Source: Anaerococcus hydrogenalis DSM 7454 (GTDB lineage: Bacteria; Bacillota; Clostridia; Tissierellales; Peptoniphilaceae). Taken from it: a stretch of 64,000 bases of DNA. The position numbers were made by a program, and so were the translations under genes. The number at the start of each line of letters is the position of its first letter. Within the stretch, counting starts at the first letter, position 1. Below the pieces are notes generated by a model. The model saw only the letters and a program-made list of their open reading frames with translations, ran no database searches and had not been told where the DNA came from. Below, one piece after another: positions 24,730 to 37,527 of the stretch. The DNA lies in NCBI RefSeq assembly GCF_000173355.1, contig NZ_ABXA01000002.1, positions 1-64,000 of the forward strand. Reading direction: 5' to 3'.

Positions 24730-27700
24730 CTATCTTTCTTGTCCTTTTTCACTTTTTTCTTGATTTTTATCTTTTTCTTCTTCTGATTTGAATTTGGATA
24801 TTTGTCCCAATATTGATGGTTTCTCTTCCCTTGCGTGAAGATTATCCTCTACATCATAAGTTGATTCAAAGTAATCACTATCTTTAAAATCATTGTCATA
24901 CCTATCTGGTATTCCATCATTATCAAGATCTTTTGCTAGTGGATCATAGAAGTTTCCATCATCATCTATTTCTAGTCCTAGAGCTTGTTTCAAATCTTCT
25001 TCATCTACTGATACCAGATCATCAAAACTTGACATCTTTATGGCTTCGGTCATATCTTTAATAGCTTGTGAATTAGATATATCTTCTTCTACAAAAGATT
25101 CTGCTCTAATAGCAACATTATCTACATACTGAGTCCATGTTTTTTCTTCCAAATTTACCTCATATTGGATAGAATGCTTACCATCTGGTGTTTCTGTATA
25201 GGCAAGTCCTATATGACTTAAATCAGGGTATAGTTTGTCAAAGTCTTCATAACTATTAGTTTCTGAAAACTCGTAGTTAGAATAATCGACTATCGCCCTC
25301 TTTAAATTTTCTAATAATGGTGATTGGTTTTCTAATTCTTCGACTTCTCCCATATCTAAAAGTTTATTAATCTCAGCTAGTCTTAGTATCTTATCCCTTA
25401 ACTCATCTGCTTTTTCAAATGGTTTTGTCAATTCTACTTTGGCATTTTCTAAAGATTCTTTATAGTTTTCAAGATTTTGATTTAACCTTTCAAGTCTTAC
25501 AGGCATTTTTTCAATGGCATTATCAAGCCTTGTTATATTACCATCAATAGAGTTTGAAAACTCTCCGAAGTATTCTGCTTTTCCTAGAAGTTTAAAGGTG
25601 TGAGTGTTAGTCATAAAGTTATATGAAACTTGTAAGTCTAAATTTCTATATTTACCAATGACCTTGCTATCATTTATCTTTACTTTTTTTATTTCTTCTA
25701 ATAATTTCTCTCCAGCTTCTTTCTTATCTAAAATTTTATCTGTACCAAGACTGATTGATGTGAATTTGCTATCTCCTTCTCCTAATTTCTCAATATTTGC
25801 AATATCTTCTTTAACTGCTTTTATTTCCATTTCAGTTTTTAAAATACTTTGGGGATAAATTTTATTTACCTTATCTTCAAGCTTGTATTTATTAGACTTG
25901 TAGTTTGCTTCAAGCATTTTTAGTTTTGTAACTTCGTTATCTAAATCCATTTTTTCTTTAATCAGAGGATTACCAGTAGCTAAAGCCTTAATTTCTGAAT
26001 AAGATAGACTTGCTTCATCAACATCTTCTGCTACACGCACAGGCGTCTTGCTTGTCATAATTTGAGATATGAATTTTTGCTTATTCTCTATTGTCTGCCA
26101 TAAATAAGAATCAAAGGTATTTTCTGTTACATATCTAAAGATATTTACCTTATCATTTTCATTACCCTGACGAACAATTCTACCACTTCTTTGCTCTAGG
26201 TCAGACGGTCTCCATGGGACGTCTAAATCGTGTAAGGCTATTAATTTGTTCTGTACATTTGTACCTGCTCCCATTTTTTGAGTAGAGCCTAATAATACTC
26301 TTACTTCTCCTCTTCTTACCTTAGAGAACAATTCATCTTTTTGTTTGTCTGTATCTGCTTCGTGGATAAAGGCTATTTCTTCTTTTGGTATTCCCATATT
26401 CACTAGCTTATTTCTAATATCATCATAGATATTAAATTCTCCATCTCCTTTTGGTGTGGACATATCTGAAAATACTAATTGGGTCGATGAATTTTCTTTT
26501 GTCTTATCCCAGATCGAAAAGATATTTTTAACGCATACATTTACCTTTGAATTAGGATCATCGGGAAGTAGTGGATTTATTAATCTTTGGTCAAGGGCAA
26601 GTTTTTTACCATCATTTGTAATCTTTAACATATTATCTTCTGTTGGCTCTACTTGGTTATTTCTAACTGCGTCAGCTCTTTCTGAAATAGCTTCTAATAT
26701 TTCTTTTTGTTCCTCAGTAGGTTTCGTTTTAATAACTTCAAAATTTGCTTCTGGTACTGGCAAATTTAACATATCTGAAGTCTTTATATCTGCTACTTCT
26801 TTAAACATGCTCATCAATTCTGGTAAGTTATAAAACTTTGAAAATCTTGTCTTTTGCCTATATCCTGTGCCTTCTGGAGATAATTCAAAAGTGTTTTCTG
26901 TTTCTCCAAAGGTAGAAGCCCAGGCATCAAAATGTTCTAATCCTCTTGCCTTTAAATCATCATATTGAAGATATCTTTGCATGGTATAAAGCTCTGTCAT
27001 TGAATTTGATATTGGTGTACCAGTAGCAAATACAACTCCCTTTCCATCTGTCATTTCATCCATATACCTACATTTCATATACATATCTGAAGACTTAAAG
27101 GCTTCACTTTGACCGATACCTGCAACATTTCTCATCTTGGTATGCAAGAATAAGTTTTTGTAATTATGAGCTTCATCTATAAATAACTTATCTACTCCTA
27201 GTTCTTCAAAGGTTATTACATCATCTTTTTAAAGTCATCATTTAGCTTTTCAAGTCTTACCAAGAGTTTCTTCTTTGTCTTTTCCAGTTGTTTTACTGTG
27301 AAATTTTCTCCTCTATTTCTTTTGTTCTCATCAATAAAGGAAACTATATCATCTATTTGGTCTTGTATATGCCTTACCTGGTATTCCTTGGACATTGGTA
27401 TTTTTTCAAATTGAGAGTGTCCTATGATGACTGCATCATATTCTCCTGTTGCAATCCTACCAATAAATCTTTTTCTATTTTTAGGTTGAAAGTCTTTTTT
27501 ATCGGCCACCATAATATTTGCTGACGGATATAATTGCATAAACTCCCTACCAATTTGAGTGGTTAGATGGTTAGGAACTACAAATAATGATTTACTTGCA
27601 AGTCCTAACTTTTTAGATTCCATAGCAGAAGCTACCATTTCAAAAGTTTTTCCTGCTCCTACTACATGGGCAAGTAGTGTATTTCCACCATAAAGAGTCC

Positions 27701-30700
27701 TTGCTATGGCATTTTTCTGATGTTCTCGTAGTCTGATTTCAGTATTCATTCCATCAAAAGTTAAGTTAGAGCCATCAAATTCTCTATTTCTAATTGAGTT
27801 AAATTTTTCATTATAAATCTTTTCTAGCCTATATCTTCTATCAGGATCTTCAAATATCCAATTCTTAAATTCTTCTTTAATCAGTTCTTGCTTTTGACTT
27901 GCAAGCATAGTTTCTTTTTTGTTTAATACAGAAGTCTTAGAACCATCATCATTTATTACTTGGTCAAATACCTTTGTATCTTTTAGATTAAGAGCATTTT
28001 CAATTAGCTTGTAGGCATTTACTCTACTTGTACCATAAGTCATGTTAGCAAGGTCATTAGTCGAGTCAACACTTTTACCCTCAATATTCCATTCACTTGA
28101 GTGTGGCGAGAACCTAACATTTATATTCCACCTATCATAACCTGGTGTTTTTAAAAGGTTAAAAGTAAAGTCTTCTATATCTTTTTGAGGTATCCAGGTT
28201 GCTCCTAGCCTTACATTTATATCAGAAGCCGTAAGTTCTTCAGGCATAACTTCTTGTAATTTTTCTCTTTGATATTTGAGTTTGCCCAACTCGTTTAATA
28301 ATGTGTCTTTCTTTTCAGAAGCTGCTAAATCTATTACATTTTCAATTTCTCCGATATATGAATTGAGGTAGCCAATTTTTTCTCTAATATTGCCACTTAA
28401 ATACTCGTCAGCCGATACATATGAAAAATGAAATGGATCGTCATTGTCAAAGTTTTCAAAGGGCATTCTGTTATTTATTAGGTCTGTGTCCTTAATGTCT
28501 AAAAAAATCTCGCCCTCAAGCTCACCGATTAAAGTATCCCTATCTTTACTTGTGATAGATTCCATATATTCAAAATCTACATATCCCTTTTGTGAAACTG
28601 ATAAGACTAAGGCTTCAAGAGAAGTATCTACATGGTCTACTACCTTTGCCTTTGTTATTGTTCTTTTTGAAAATATATCACTCTTAGCTTTGAAATTATC
28701 CTCATCATCAAGTATTTCTATTGATGATACCAAAGGAAAGTTTGAGTCTTCCTTTAAGGCTCTAGTATTTGATAAGGAGTTAATAAAGCCATGTTTTTTT
28801 GAAAAGTTATCATAGACTTCATTTAACTTTGCTTGCGACTCCTTTATTTCCTCGTCTGAAAAATCATCCTTTTGCTTTTCTATTACATCTTTCAAAGCAT
28901 TCATTACATCAAGATAATCTTTTATCTTTTCTTTGTTTTTATCTGATATATTTTGCTTTATTAAGACTGAGTTTTCTCTTAGGTAGACCTCTTCATCAAT
29001 AATGGTGTAAGAAAAATTCTTAACATCATCTGTTGCTGGAAGACTTAATTCTTCATCTTCCAATAGCTCAACCTCTTCATATTTTGAATTTGAAGATATT
29101 TCCTTACTTGCAAGATCCATTAAATCTTTTAAATTTTCATCTTCTCTTTCATCGCAAGTAATAGTATTTCCAAATCTTCCAGATACTTCTTTCATATCTC
29201 CTAATACCATCTGAGGATTATCTACAAAGTATTTATTATAAGTCAAACCCTTTTTATCAGTTGCTAGGTGTATCCAATCGTCATCTCTTTCAATAACTGA
29301 ATCTCTCTTTTTTAAGAAAATAATATCCGAAGTAACTTCTGTACCAGCAAGTCCTTTAAATGTTGTATTAGGAAGCCTCATAGCTCCTAAAAACTCACAT
29401 CTTGCATTAATATATTTTCTAACAGATTCATCTTTTTTATCCATAGTTCCAGATGAGGTTATAAAGGCAATAATTCCTACATTCCTAACCTTATCTATTG
29501 ACTTTGCAAAAAAATAATCGTGAATCAGAAAGTTATTTCTGTTATATTCACGATCGTTAACTTTAAAATCTCCAAAGGGAACATTTCCTATAACTAAATC
29601 GAAAAAGTTATTTGAGAAGTTTGTTTCTTCAAAGCCTTTAATTTGAATATTAGCTTCAGGATAAAGCTCTCTTGCTATTCTTCCGCTTAGACTATCTTTT
29701 TCTACTCCATAAATTTTAGACGCTTTCATTTCACTTGGCATATTACCAATGAAATTACCGACTCCTGCAGATGGTTCAAGGATATTCCCAGTCTTAAATC
29801 CCATATCTGTTATGGTATTATATATTCCATCCATTACCTCTCTAGGTGTATAAAACGATGTTAGAGTAGACTCTTTAGCATTCAAATACTCTTCATTTGT
29901 TAGATTTTCCTTTAAAATATTCCTTGCTTCAAGCCATTGACCTCCCTTTTCTTCATCAAAGACATCAGCAAGACCTCCCCAACCTAGATAGTCAGCAAGA
30001 TAGGCTTGTTCATACTCTCTTGGACTCCTATTTTCATTTTCAAGTCTTTTTAGCATTTTAATAGCTTTTATATTTTTATCTAACTTTTCTGATGGTGTTA
30101 GGTATTCCGAGTAGATATGATTTTTCAAGTCATAATTTCTAGCAAAACTTAACTTTTCCTTATTAGGTTCATATCCTAAATTTTTTAAATCTTCTTTACC
30201 CCTCAATAAGTTTTCGGCTGCTTCCCTAGGCACATTGTATTTATCCATCATTTGATCAATTTCAGGATTGTAGTTATCAATAAAGCTTTCTTGCTCTACT
30301 TGTCTTTCAATTTGTTTTTCATGCTCAGATAATTTGTATATCTCATAATTTCCACTATCTAAAAGATCATCAATCTTTCTACTTTCTTCAAATGTTTCAC
30401 CCTTATATAAGGGAAATTCTTCTCCATTAACTTCTACTTTAGTTCCTGTTTCAATTAAGTTAATTCCATCAAAGGTATTCTCATCTTCTAAAATAAATTC
30501 TTTTCCAACTTTTACTGCTAGTTTTTCTCGTGTTTGACTTAGATTTTCAAAGATTTCTTCAAGGTATGAATCGTTTCTATATGGAATTACTTCCGAACCC
30601 CTAATCATACCTCCCATATATTCCATATTATCTCTGATAGTGACGGTTTTAAGTCCTCCACTTAGTTCATCAAAATCTGTAATGGTGAAGTCCTTATCTT

Positions 30701-32372
30701 TATATCTAACCTGATCACCTATCTTAAATTTAGGTTCTATCTTTTCCTTAACTTCTTCTTGTGAAGCTTTTTCCTCACTTAGTGCAACTTGTTCTTCTAA
30801 ATATGAAAATTCACGCTCATTTACTTCTTCACCATCACCAAGGTCAATCCTATAGTGTTCGACAACTTCGCCATCTATATAGTGGTCAAAATAGAATTTG
30901 AAATATCCGATATAATCATCTGTCATTTCTCCAAATTCATTTTCTCCATGAGTTTGATTATGGTCTTTTACATCTATATCCTTTTGTCTTAGGATATTTA
31001 TTAAGTCTTTAGTTACTATCTGCCCACTATAATCGGGAACTAATTCGTGGTTTTCATTAAATTCTACAATCCAGTAGTCTTTTCTATTTTCAGTGTTTTT
31101 GCCATCAAAAAAAGAAGCTTCATCAGCTTCCTTTTCTTGGCTTATTTCATTTTCTAAGCTTCCACGTATTCCTTGATTGCCATTTTCTTCACTGTTGCCA
31201 TCAAGTTGTTCATCTGTCCTTGGTATTCTTCTGGATTCTCTCTTTTCATCTTCTCTGTCAATCCTTGTGCTTTCATCATCTTGATTTTCTCTCTCTTGAT
31301 AAAGTCTACTGCCTGATTCTGAATTTCCTTCAGATGGTTCAAAAGTGTTTTCTCCTCGTACATTTTCTGAAGTTTCTTCCAGTTCTCCATGTCCTCGCTT
31401 CCCACTAGATAAGACAGTCTTAGAACTGCGTATGTTGGATTCGGAAATTTCTCCATAAATTCCAGATCCTTCTCCATCATGTCCAAGGTTTTCTCTTCGA
31501 TCTTCATCGCTATTTCCTCTGTCGCTTCCATCTGTGAAAACTCGTCCATCTCTAATTCTTGACCTATCATCTCGTCTATATAAATCATTTTGACCTCCTC
31601 TATCTTCATTTATATTTTCTTTATCTCTATTATAGTCGGCAGCGGCCCTTTCTGTCAGCAGCCTAGCTCGATCCATTTCCTTAGATTTTTCTATTGTTCT
31701 ATCTATAATATTTTCGCTAACCCTTGATATTACAAGACCTATCTGCTCTAAAGAAATTGTATTAATCCTAGAAAAATTATTTTTTAAATTTTCCATATCC
31801 ATAGGATAGGCTGTATTAAACCTATTAGCTACCGAATAGGATATTGAGTCTCTCATAAACTTTTCAAAACTCAGTCTATCCTCTATATCTATTCTCAAAT
31901 CAGCAAGAGCCAAGTTAATATATTCATCTCCATAAATTCGACTTAAAGAAAATATATTTTCATTGAGTGAATCACTAGCTTCAAATGAAAAATCACTTAT
32001 TATTTCTTTTAAAGCCTCGTTATGGTTTTCGTGATCAAACTGCCATAAGCTAACTTCATTAATATTCCTATCCATTGATGTGGTCTGACTAACATCAAAA
32101 ATATATGAAATTCTTTGATTTACATCACTTCCAACTAAAATTGGAATACCCTTTTGACCTCTCATAACAACTCTGCCAAAATATTTCTTCCACATATCAA
32201 AAGTCGCACAAGCTCTAGCTTCAGGTTCTTTGTTGTATATACTTAGTTGGCTAGAAAAATCATATTTCTGATTATTGCCTATAACTTTTAAGAGTTTTAA
32301 ATATTCTTTTTCATCTTGCAAAACTTCATACTTTATTGCTTCTTGTATATTCTTAAAATCATTTACTTGCAT
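24730..32372 (-). CDS. Giant DNA methylase/SNF2-type helicase (LtrC-like), one frameshift
   Basis: This protein of about 2,540 residues is typical of Tn1549/CTn elements. In order it has an ArdC/LtrC-like N-terminus ([20 protein letters not shown]), a charged low-complexity region (about 250-420), an N6-adenine methyltransferase-like domain ([16 protein letters not shown] and IGNVPFGDF), helicase motif I (AHVVGAGKT), a DEAH box ([10 protein letters not shown]) and motifs V-VI ([20 protein letters not shown]). It probably modifies and remodels DNA of the incoming or outgoing element, perhaps against restriction. The frame breaks at 27226-27230: one A is missing from a short run after DDFKK. 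The frames are 27216-32372 and 24730 to about 27235, with the DEAH box at the start of the second. An assembly indel is likely. Confidence 0.85.
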
Positions 32373-33324
32373 TTCCTACCTCCATTCTATGAATTTCTTT
32401 TATAATAGCCATTAAAATATCAACCACAATAGAATTGCCGGCCTGCTTATATAGTTTGCTTGAAGTGCAATTTTTTCTTTTTGGATGTACTTCTTCTAGT
32501 TTGTCAATATCAATATCATCAAAACCCATAAGTCTTAAACATTCTCTTTCTGTTAAATACCTATACTGACCATTTCCAATATCTATTATTCCAGAATTAG
32601 GTACTCTCATCTGTTTTGTAGAAATAGTATAAGAAAAATCTTTAATCACTTTTAGTCGCCCTCTAAAACTGTTATCTATACCTTTATTTAAAAATTTCAG
32701 CATATAAGGTTGGGTCATTGTATAAAGTTCACTTACATTCTTTTCTAAAATTTCACTTAGTGGGCTTGTTTCTTTCCTCTCCAATTTATTAAAAGAAAAG
32801 TTATTTGCTCCAAGACATGAAACAACAAATATCCTATCCCTTTTTTGAGGTATCCCAAAGTCCATTGCATTTAAGATTTCATACTTGCTTTCGTATCCAA
32901 GGTTTTCTAGTTCTTTTAGATAAATAAAAAAGGAGTCCCTCATATTTCTATCAAGGACTCCCTTTACATTTTCCCAAATTATCCATTTAGGTTTTTCTTT
33001 CATTTCTTTAATTATTCTAATTGTTTCAAATAGTAGGCTTGATCTAGTTCCTGAATTCTTTACTCCTCCTTGCTTTTTTCCTATTCTTGAAAAGTCTTGG
33101 CAAGGACTTCCATGCATAATTAAGTCTATCTTCTCATTAGGTATTTTATATCCTACTACTGATTTTGGCTTATAGTTTTCTCCATAAAGTGCGTTATATG
33201 ATTTAACACAAGCCTTATCTATTTCTACATAATCAACTACTTCATAAGGTATCTTCAAATTAATAAAAGCCTTTCTAATAGCACCTATGCCACCGAAAAG
33301 CTCTAATATTTTTACCTTATTCAT
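32359..33324 (-). CDS. DNA (cytosine-5) methyltransferase
   Basis: This 321-residue C5 methyltransferase has motif [15 protein letters not shown], the catalytic Cys in [11 protein letters not shown] (motif IV), ENVKG (motif VI) and QAGNSIVV (motif X). A target-recognition stretch of ordinary length lies between motifs VIII and IX. It overlaps both neighbours (topoisomerase stop and helicase start), so it belongs to the transfer operon. No restriction endonuclease gene is adjacent, so it most likely protects the element from host restriction. The recognition sequence cannot be read from the protein. Confidence 0.93.
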   Translation of the reverse strand: MNKVKILELFGGIGAIRKAFINLKIPYEVVDYVEIDKACVKSYNALYGENYKPKSVVGYKIPNEKIDLIMHGSPCQDFSRIGKKQGGVKNSGTRSSLLFETIRIIKEMKEKPKWIIWENVKGVLDRNMRDSFFIYLKELENLGYESKYEILNAMDFGIPQKRDRIFVVSCLGANNFSFNKLERKETSPLSEILEKNVSELYTMTQPYMLKFLNKGIDNSFRGRLKVIKDFSYTISTKQMRVPNSGIIDIGNGQYRYLTERECLRLMGFDDIDIDKLEEVHPKRKNCTSSKLYKQAGNSIVVDILMAIIKEIHRMEVGNASK

Positions 33325-35038
33325 TTAGATTATTCTTGTACCTATCTACAAGATCCCTTATACTATCTTCGATTTCTCGTAAAAAGTCTTCTTTATCAAC
33401 CTCACCTGAGCTTATCTTCGCAAGTTTCATTTCCCATTCAGATGTTGTTTCTGCTGATTTAAACTTATCCTCTACAATTGATACAAGCCTATTACCTTTT
33501 TCTGTTACAAGTAGATTTTTCTTATCTCTTCTTATAAGATCCTTATGGATAAGATTTTCTATAATTCCAGCTCTTGTAGCTGGCGTTCCTAAACCTTTCC
33601 TTTCTACTTCTATGTCTTTCTCCAAAGACTCTACTCCTGCATTCTCCATAGCCTTTAAAAGTGTATCTTCATTATAATGACTTGGAGCTTTGGTAAATTT
33701 CTCCGATATATTTTTAGAACTTAGCTTAATTTTATCTCCAGTCTTTACATCTGGTAATTCATTTTCTTGTCTTTCCTTCCCATAAGGCTTTAAATACTTG
33801 GCATAACCTTCATCGATTATAGTCTTGCCACTTGCATTAAAGTTAAATTTATCATATTCATATCTAATTTTTCTACTAGATTCCTTTAAGTTATCCGAAC
33901 ATGAAGCAAGTAATTTATTCTTAATTAGATTATAGATTTTGCTTTCTTTATCAGATAAACCTTTGGCTTTTCCAATACCTGATATAGTAGGAATAATTGC
34001 ATAGTGGTCTGTAACCTTAGATGAATTAAAAATAGACTTAAAGTTTGATTCATTTATCTTAAAATCTTCTTCAAGTCCTTCTAATAATTCTTTCATAGTA
34101 TTAACCATGTCATCGGTTAAATATCTACTATCTGTTCTTGGATATGTGATTAACTTCTTTTCATATAAACCTTGTGCTAAGTTTAAAGTTTCGTTCGCTG
34201 AATATCCAAAATATTTATTCGCTTCTCTTTGTAAGGTAGTGAGATCATAAGGCTTATCTGGTTTTGTGCTTACTTCTTTATTTTCTACCTCTGTAATAAC
34301 TATTTCATCTTCTAGCAAGTTTAATAGTTGTTCTGCAACTTCAATTTTATCAATTCTATCTGATACAAGTTTCAATCCTTCATAAGATAAGTCAACTGTA
34401 TAATATTTTTGCTTCTTAAACAGGTTTATTTCACTATCCCTTTTAGCTATTAAATATAGAGTTGGTGTTTGTACTCTACCGACTGAATATGTTTCCTTGT
34501 AAATGCAAGAATAAAGCCTACTTAAATTCATTCCTACCAGCCAATCCGCAATTGCTCTTGCACTTGCCGATCTATATAAGTCTTCAAAGTTTTCTCCGTC
34601 TTTAAGATTTCTAAAGCCATCTTCAATAGCTTTGTTTTCCATTGAAGATATCCAAAGTCTTTGAATTTTCTTCTTACATTTAGCTTGATTATATACAAGC
34701 CTAAAAATAAGTTCTCCCTCTCTTCCAGCATCACAAGCATTTATTACTGTGTCGATGTTCTTATCGTTTAAAAGCTTCTTTAAAACTCCATATTGCTTTT
34801 TAGTGCTTTTAGATACTTCATAAATATAGTCCTCTGGAATTATAGGAAGGTTTTCTATTGTCCATTTCTTCCATTTTTCGTCTATCTTATCGGGACTTGC
34901 CATTTGAATTAAATGACCTACACACCAAGAAACAATGTATCCATTCCCCTCATAATATCCGTTTTTTCTTGTTCTTGCTCCAATTATTTTTGCAATTGTA
35001 ACTGCTACACTTGGCTTTTCTGCTATTACTAACTTCAT
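33317..35038 (-). CDS. topB: Type IA DNA topoisomerase III (TopB)
   Basis: This 573-residue enzyme relaxes and decatenates DNA through single-strand passage. The Toprim domain is at the N-terminus (KLVIAEKPSVAVTIAKIIG, with the acidic DAGREGELI). YSVGRVQTPTL is the conserved core motif, and the catalytic Tyr is in LITYPRTDSRYL. It lacks the long zinc-finger tail of chromosomal TopA, as is usual for element-borne TopB. The ATG at 35038 follows TATGGAGGT; the four upstream codons are not needed. It forms part of the leftward transfer operon with the methyltransferase and helicase. Confidence 0.93.
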   Translation of the reverse strand: MKLVIAEKPSVAVTIAKIIGARTRKNGYYEGNGYIVSWCVGHLIQMASPDKIDEKWKKWTIENLPIIPEDYIYEVSKSTKKQYGVLKKLLNDKNIDTVINACDAGREGELIFRLVYNQAKCKKKIQRLWISSMENKAIEDGFRNLKDGENFEDLYRSASARAIADWLVGMNLSRLYSCIYKETYSVGRVQTPTLYLIAKRDSEINLFKKQKYYTVDLSYEGLKLVSDRIDKIEVAEQLLNLLEDEIVITEVENKEVSTKPDKPYDLTTLQREANKYFGYSANETLNLAQGLYEKKLITYPRTDSRYLTDDMVNTMKELLEGLEEDFKINESNFKSIFNSSKVTDHYAIIPTISGIGKAKGLSDKESKIYNLIKNKLLASCSDNLKESSRKIRYEYDKFNFNASGKTIIDEGYAKYLKPYGKERQENELPDVKTGDKIKLSSKNISEKFTKAPSHYNEDTLLKAMENAGVESLEKDIEVERKGLGTPATRAGIIENLIHKDLIRRDKKNLLVTEKGNRLVSIVEDKFKSAETTSEWEMKLAKISSGEVDKEDFLREIEDSIRDLVDRYKNNLNE

Positions 35039-35054
35039 TAATACCTCCATAAAT

Positions 35055-35085
35055 AAAAAAAGAGCGAAAGATTTCTCTCTCGCTC
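35055..35085 (-). terminator. Hairpin with T-run upstream of topB
   Basis: GAGCGA pairs with TCGCTC and is followed on the minus strand by seven Ts, in the gap between the AlbA_2 gene and topB. Since topB must be transcribed with the operon, this may be an attenuator. Confidence 0.6.
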
Positions 35086-35144
35086 AAAATATTTCTCCCG
35101 AATATCGTATTATTTTCGGGATAATTCTATTTTCTTTTTTAACT

Positions 35145-36575
35145 TTATTTGTTTACTTTCCAATATCCATCTTTAGCACTACCTATATACTCGATTGTTT
35201 TTTCATCTGTGAGAATTTTTAAATCTCTTTCTATCGTGCTTACAGACACCAATAATATATGAGACAATTCAATTGTTGTTATATTTGAATTTTCTTTCAT
35301 AAGTTTCACTATCTTATTTCGTCTATCTTTTGGTTTTAACTTTTTACCGTCATTTTGACCTTCATTTTCACCCTCATTTTGCCCCTCACTTTGACCGTCA
35401 TTTTGAGTGGCATTTTGGGCGTCATAATTTAAATTCTTTAAAATTGTAGTAAATGAAGATTCTGTTGACTTAAACTCTGGTTTTAATTCTTCTTTATAAT
35501 TTTCTTCAGCCTCATAAGCTTCTATGATTTTTCTAAGTCCAGATCCTCTCCTTTCCATTAAATCCATGCTAGCAAATACATCCGCTATAATTGGGTTTCT
35601 TCTTGTGGAAGATACATCTAGCGGATTTATATCTTGAATAAATGTACCATCATACATTCCTCCAGGAGAGTATATTTCCAGTCTGTCATCATAGATATCT
35701 ACATGGACTTCACTGCCAATTACCGAATAATCTCTGTGGATTAGTGCGTTTACTAGAGCTTCTTGGACTGCCCTTTCAGGATATTCTGGATATTCTATTC
35801 TATAAACTGGACCTTTTTTCCACATCTTTTTTGAATTTCTTTTTACAAAGTCTAAAGAAGCTTTTAGCAGATAAATAATGTTGCCTTCAAATTCTATATC
35901 ATCCAAGGCATCCATTCTCCCATTGGCTTTAGTAAGCCCATTCCATCTAGTACAGAATACTCTTGACTGATAAACTTGATAGTTATCTGCAAATAAATCT
36001 CCTGCTATGGTTAGATTTCCCTCATCATTTACAAGTCCAAAAGATTTCAAATCTTTTTCTTCAAAATTTTTTCCCGTTCTTTCTTTGTACTCGGTTTTAA
36101 ATTCCTTAAAGCTTACATCTTCTAGTTTTTTCTTTGATTGAAGTGAATCATAACTTATATGTTCTCCCTTTAAAGACAAATTAAAAAGATCAATTCGACT
36201 TGCAGAGACACTTTGATTTCCTATTCTTTTGTAGGCTGTTCTCGTTCCACCATCTACTACAAAGTATGGAGTATTTTTTCCAGCAAATATACTTAAAATC
36301 AATATAACTTTTCCATCAATTTCCTTGATTTCCATATCAAATTCTGGATTCGGATCCATTTTAGTTTTTATGATTTCAGAAATATTTTCAGAAACTTCTT
36401 GATAGTCACTAAGTCCAAGAATTGTATTATCTTCTTTAACTCCAAATATTAACTTCCCACCTCTACCATTAGCAAAGGCTGACACAGATTTTAACCAAGA
36501 CTTTGGTTTGTTCCTTTCTAATTTTTCTTTTTTGTCATATAGATTTGTTTCTCCTAGATAGTCTTTTAAGTTCAA
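35145..36575 (-). CDS. AlbA_2-domain ATP-binding transcription regulator-like protein
   Basis: This protein of about 476 residues has an N-terminal AlbA_2 (Schlafen-like) domain (SVSAFANGRGGKLIFGVKED), a GHKL-type ATPase segment (QEALVNALIHRDY, ERRGSGLRKI) and a C-terminal winged helix (NITTIELSHILLVSVSTIER). Between them is a Gln/Asn/Gly-rich repeat, GQSEGQNEGENEGQNDG. No ATG is usable: GAGGAGGG is followed at the right distance by a TTG at 36575, which I take as the start. The family is widespread in mobile elements and its function is poorly known; nucleic-acid binding and regulation are the usual guess. Confidence 0.82.
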   Translation of the reverse strand: MNLKDYLGETNLYDKKEKLERNKPKSWLKSVSAFANGRGGKLIFGVKEDNTILGLSDYQEVSENISEIIKTKMDPNPEFDMEIKEIDGKVILILSIFAGKNTPYFVVDGGTRTAYKRIGNQSVSASRIDLFNLSLKGEHISYDSLQSKKKLEDVSFKEFKTEYKERTGKNFEEKDLKSFGLVNDEGNLTIAGDLFADNYQVYQSRVFCTRWNGLTKANGRMDALDDIEFEGNIIYLLKASLDFVKRNSKKMWKKGPVYRIEYPEYPERAVQEALVNALIHRDYSVIGSEVHVDIYDDRLEIYSPGGMYDGTFIQDINPLDVSSTRRNPIIADVFASMDLMERRGSGLRKIIEAYEAEENYKEELKPEFKSTESSFTTILKNLNYDAQNATQNDGQSEGQNEGENEGQNDGKKLKPKDRRNKIVKLMKENSNITTIELSHILLVSVSTIERDLKILTDEKTIEYIGSAKDGYWKVNK

Positions 36576-36655
36576 AGTATCCCTCCTCTCTGGCAAATAT
36601 TATACTTAATTATACCATATTTTTGTATTGTTTATTCGATAATAGGACTTGAGAT

Positions 36656-37513
36656 TTATAATAGTTCATCATCTTCATCTAAAGATTCTTCGTGAGTTTC
36701 ATCATCGTCATCATCTTCTGACTCACTAATATAATCCTCATCATCTTCTTCAAAGTCTTCCAACATTTTATCTTCCTTAGCTTTGACTACCTTAAAATAA
36801 TATCCTGCTCCTACAACTCCTCCAATTACAAGTGCAACAATTAGAAATGAACCTATCCCACTTTTCTTTTCTTCTTTTACTGGAACAGTCTTAGGTTCTT
36901 CTTTTTTTACTTCTTCTTTCTTAGGTTCTTCAACCTTTATAGTATTTTTATCTTCTGATTCAATCATATTAAGTAAGTCTTGCTCTCCTACTTCTGTCAA
37001 TAGCCTTACATTATCTTGATTTGATGAGTGATCCACTATTAAGTGCATAGTTTTTCCACTTTTGGTTTGAAATGTTAAAAATTGTCTTACATCTACTGGA
37101 TTTTCTTTATCTTTTTCTGTATCTCCACTTGGTGTAATATCTTTTCCATTCCTATCTACATTTTCAATTACTGAACCTCTTGCCTTATTTTCCCCAGTTG
37201 CTAGACTATTTACTGCCTTTGTATTACCCCCTTTTACAAGTGGGGTTTTCTTTGGAGGATTATTTGAAGGCTTATTTGGTTCACTTGTATTTCCTGGTAT
37301 TCTTGGAACATCTTGATAAGGAATTTCTTCTTTTGATGGTGTAAAAACATCATCTTTTAACATTTTTTCAAATTCTTCTTTTTGTGGTTCATAGATTGAT
37401 TCGTTTTGACTTTCTATTTGCCCTTCATTTGTCATAGCAAATGTAGTTGCTGGTACTGTAAATGTAAAAAGGAGTAACGCTATGGCTACTCCTCGTTTAA
37501 TACTCTTATTCAT
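36656..37513 (-). CDS. DUF4366 membrane-anchored surface protein
   Basis: This 285-residue exported protein has a signal peptide (residues 1-26, ending ATTFAM), a proline-rich linker, and a DUF4366 core (VDVRQFLTFQTKSGKTMHLIVDHS, VRLLTEVGEQDLLNMIES). A membrane helix (about 225-245, GSFLIVALVIGGVVGAGYYF) and a strongly acidic cytoplasmic tail (DEDYISESEDDDDD) follow. It is a standard component of the transfer operon of clostridial conjugative elements, next to the NlpC/P60 and surface-protein genes, and is presumed to join the mating apparatus at the membrane. Confidence 0.88.
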   Translation of the reverse strand: MNKSIKRGVAIALLLFTFTVPATTFAMTNEGQIESQNESIYEPQKEEFEKMLKDDVFTPSKEEIPYQDVPRIPGNTSEPNKPSNNPPKKTPLVKGGNTKAVNSLATGENKARGSVIENVDRNGKDITPSGDTEKDKENPVDVRQFLTFQTKSGKTMHLIVDHSSNQDNVRLLTEVGEQDLLNMIESEDKNTIKVEEPKKEEVKKEEPKTVPVKEEKKSGIGSFLIVALVIGGVVGAGYYFKVVKAKEDKMLEDFEEDDEDYISESEDDDDDETHEESLDEDDELL

Positions 37514-37527
37514 TTTTCTATCCTTTC

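Noticed and set aside
31154-31609. Alternative minus-strand 151-codon ORF inside the methylase-helicase
   Set aside because: It overlaps the low-complexity region of the large gene in another frame; no ribosome binding site or motif.
35341-35420. Repeated TCATTTTGACC-like units considered as a regulatory repeat
   Set aside because: They encode the in-frame Gln/Asn/Gly-rich linker of the AlbA_2 protein and are explained by coding.
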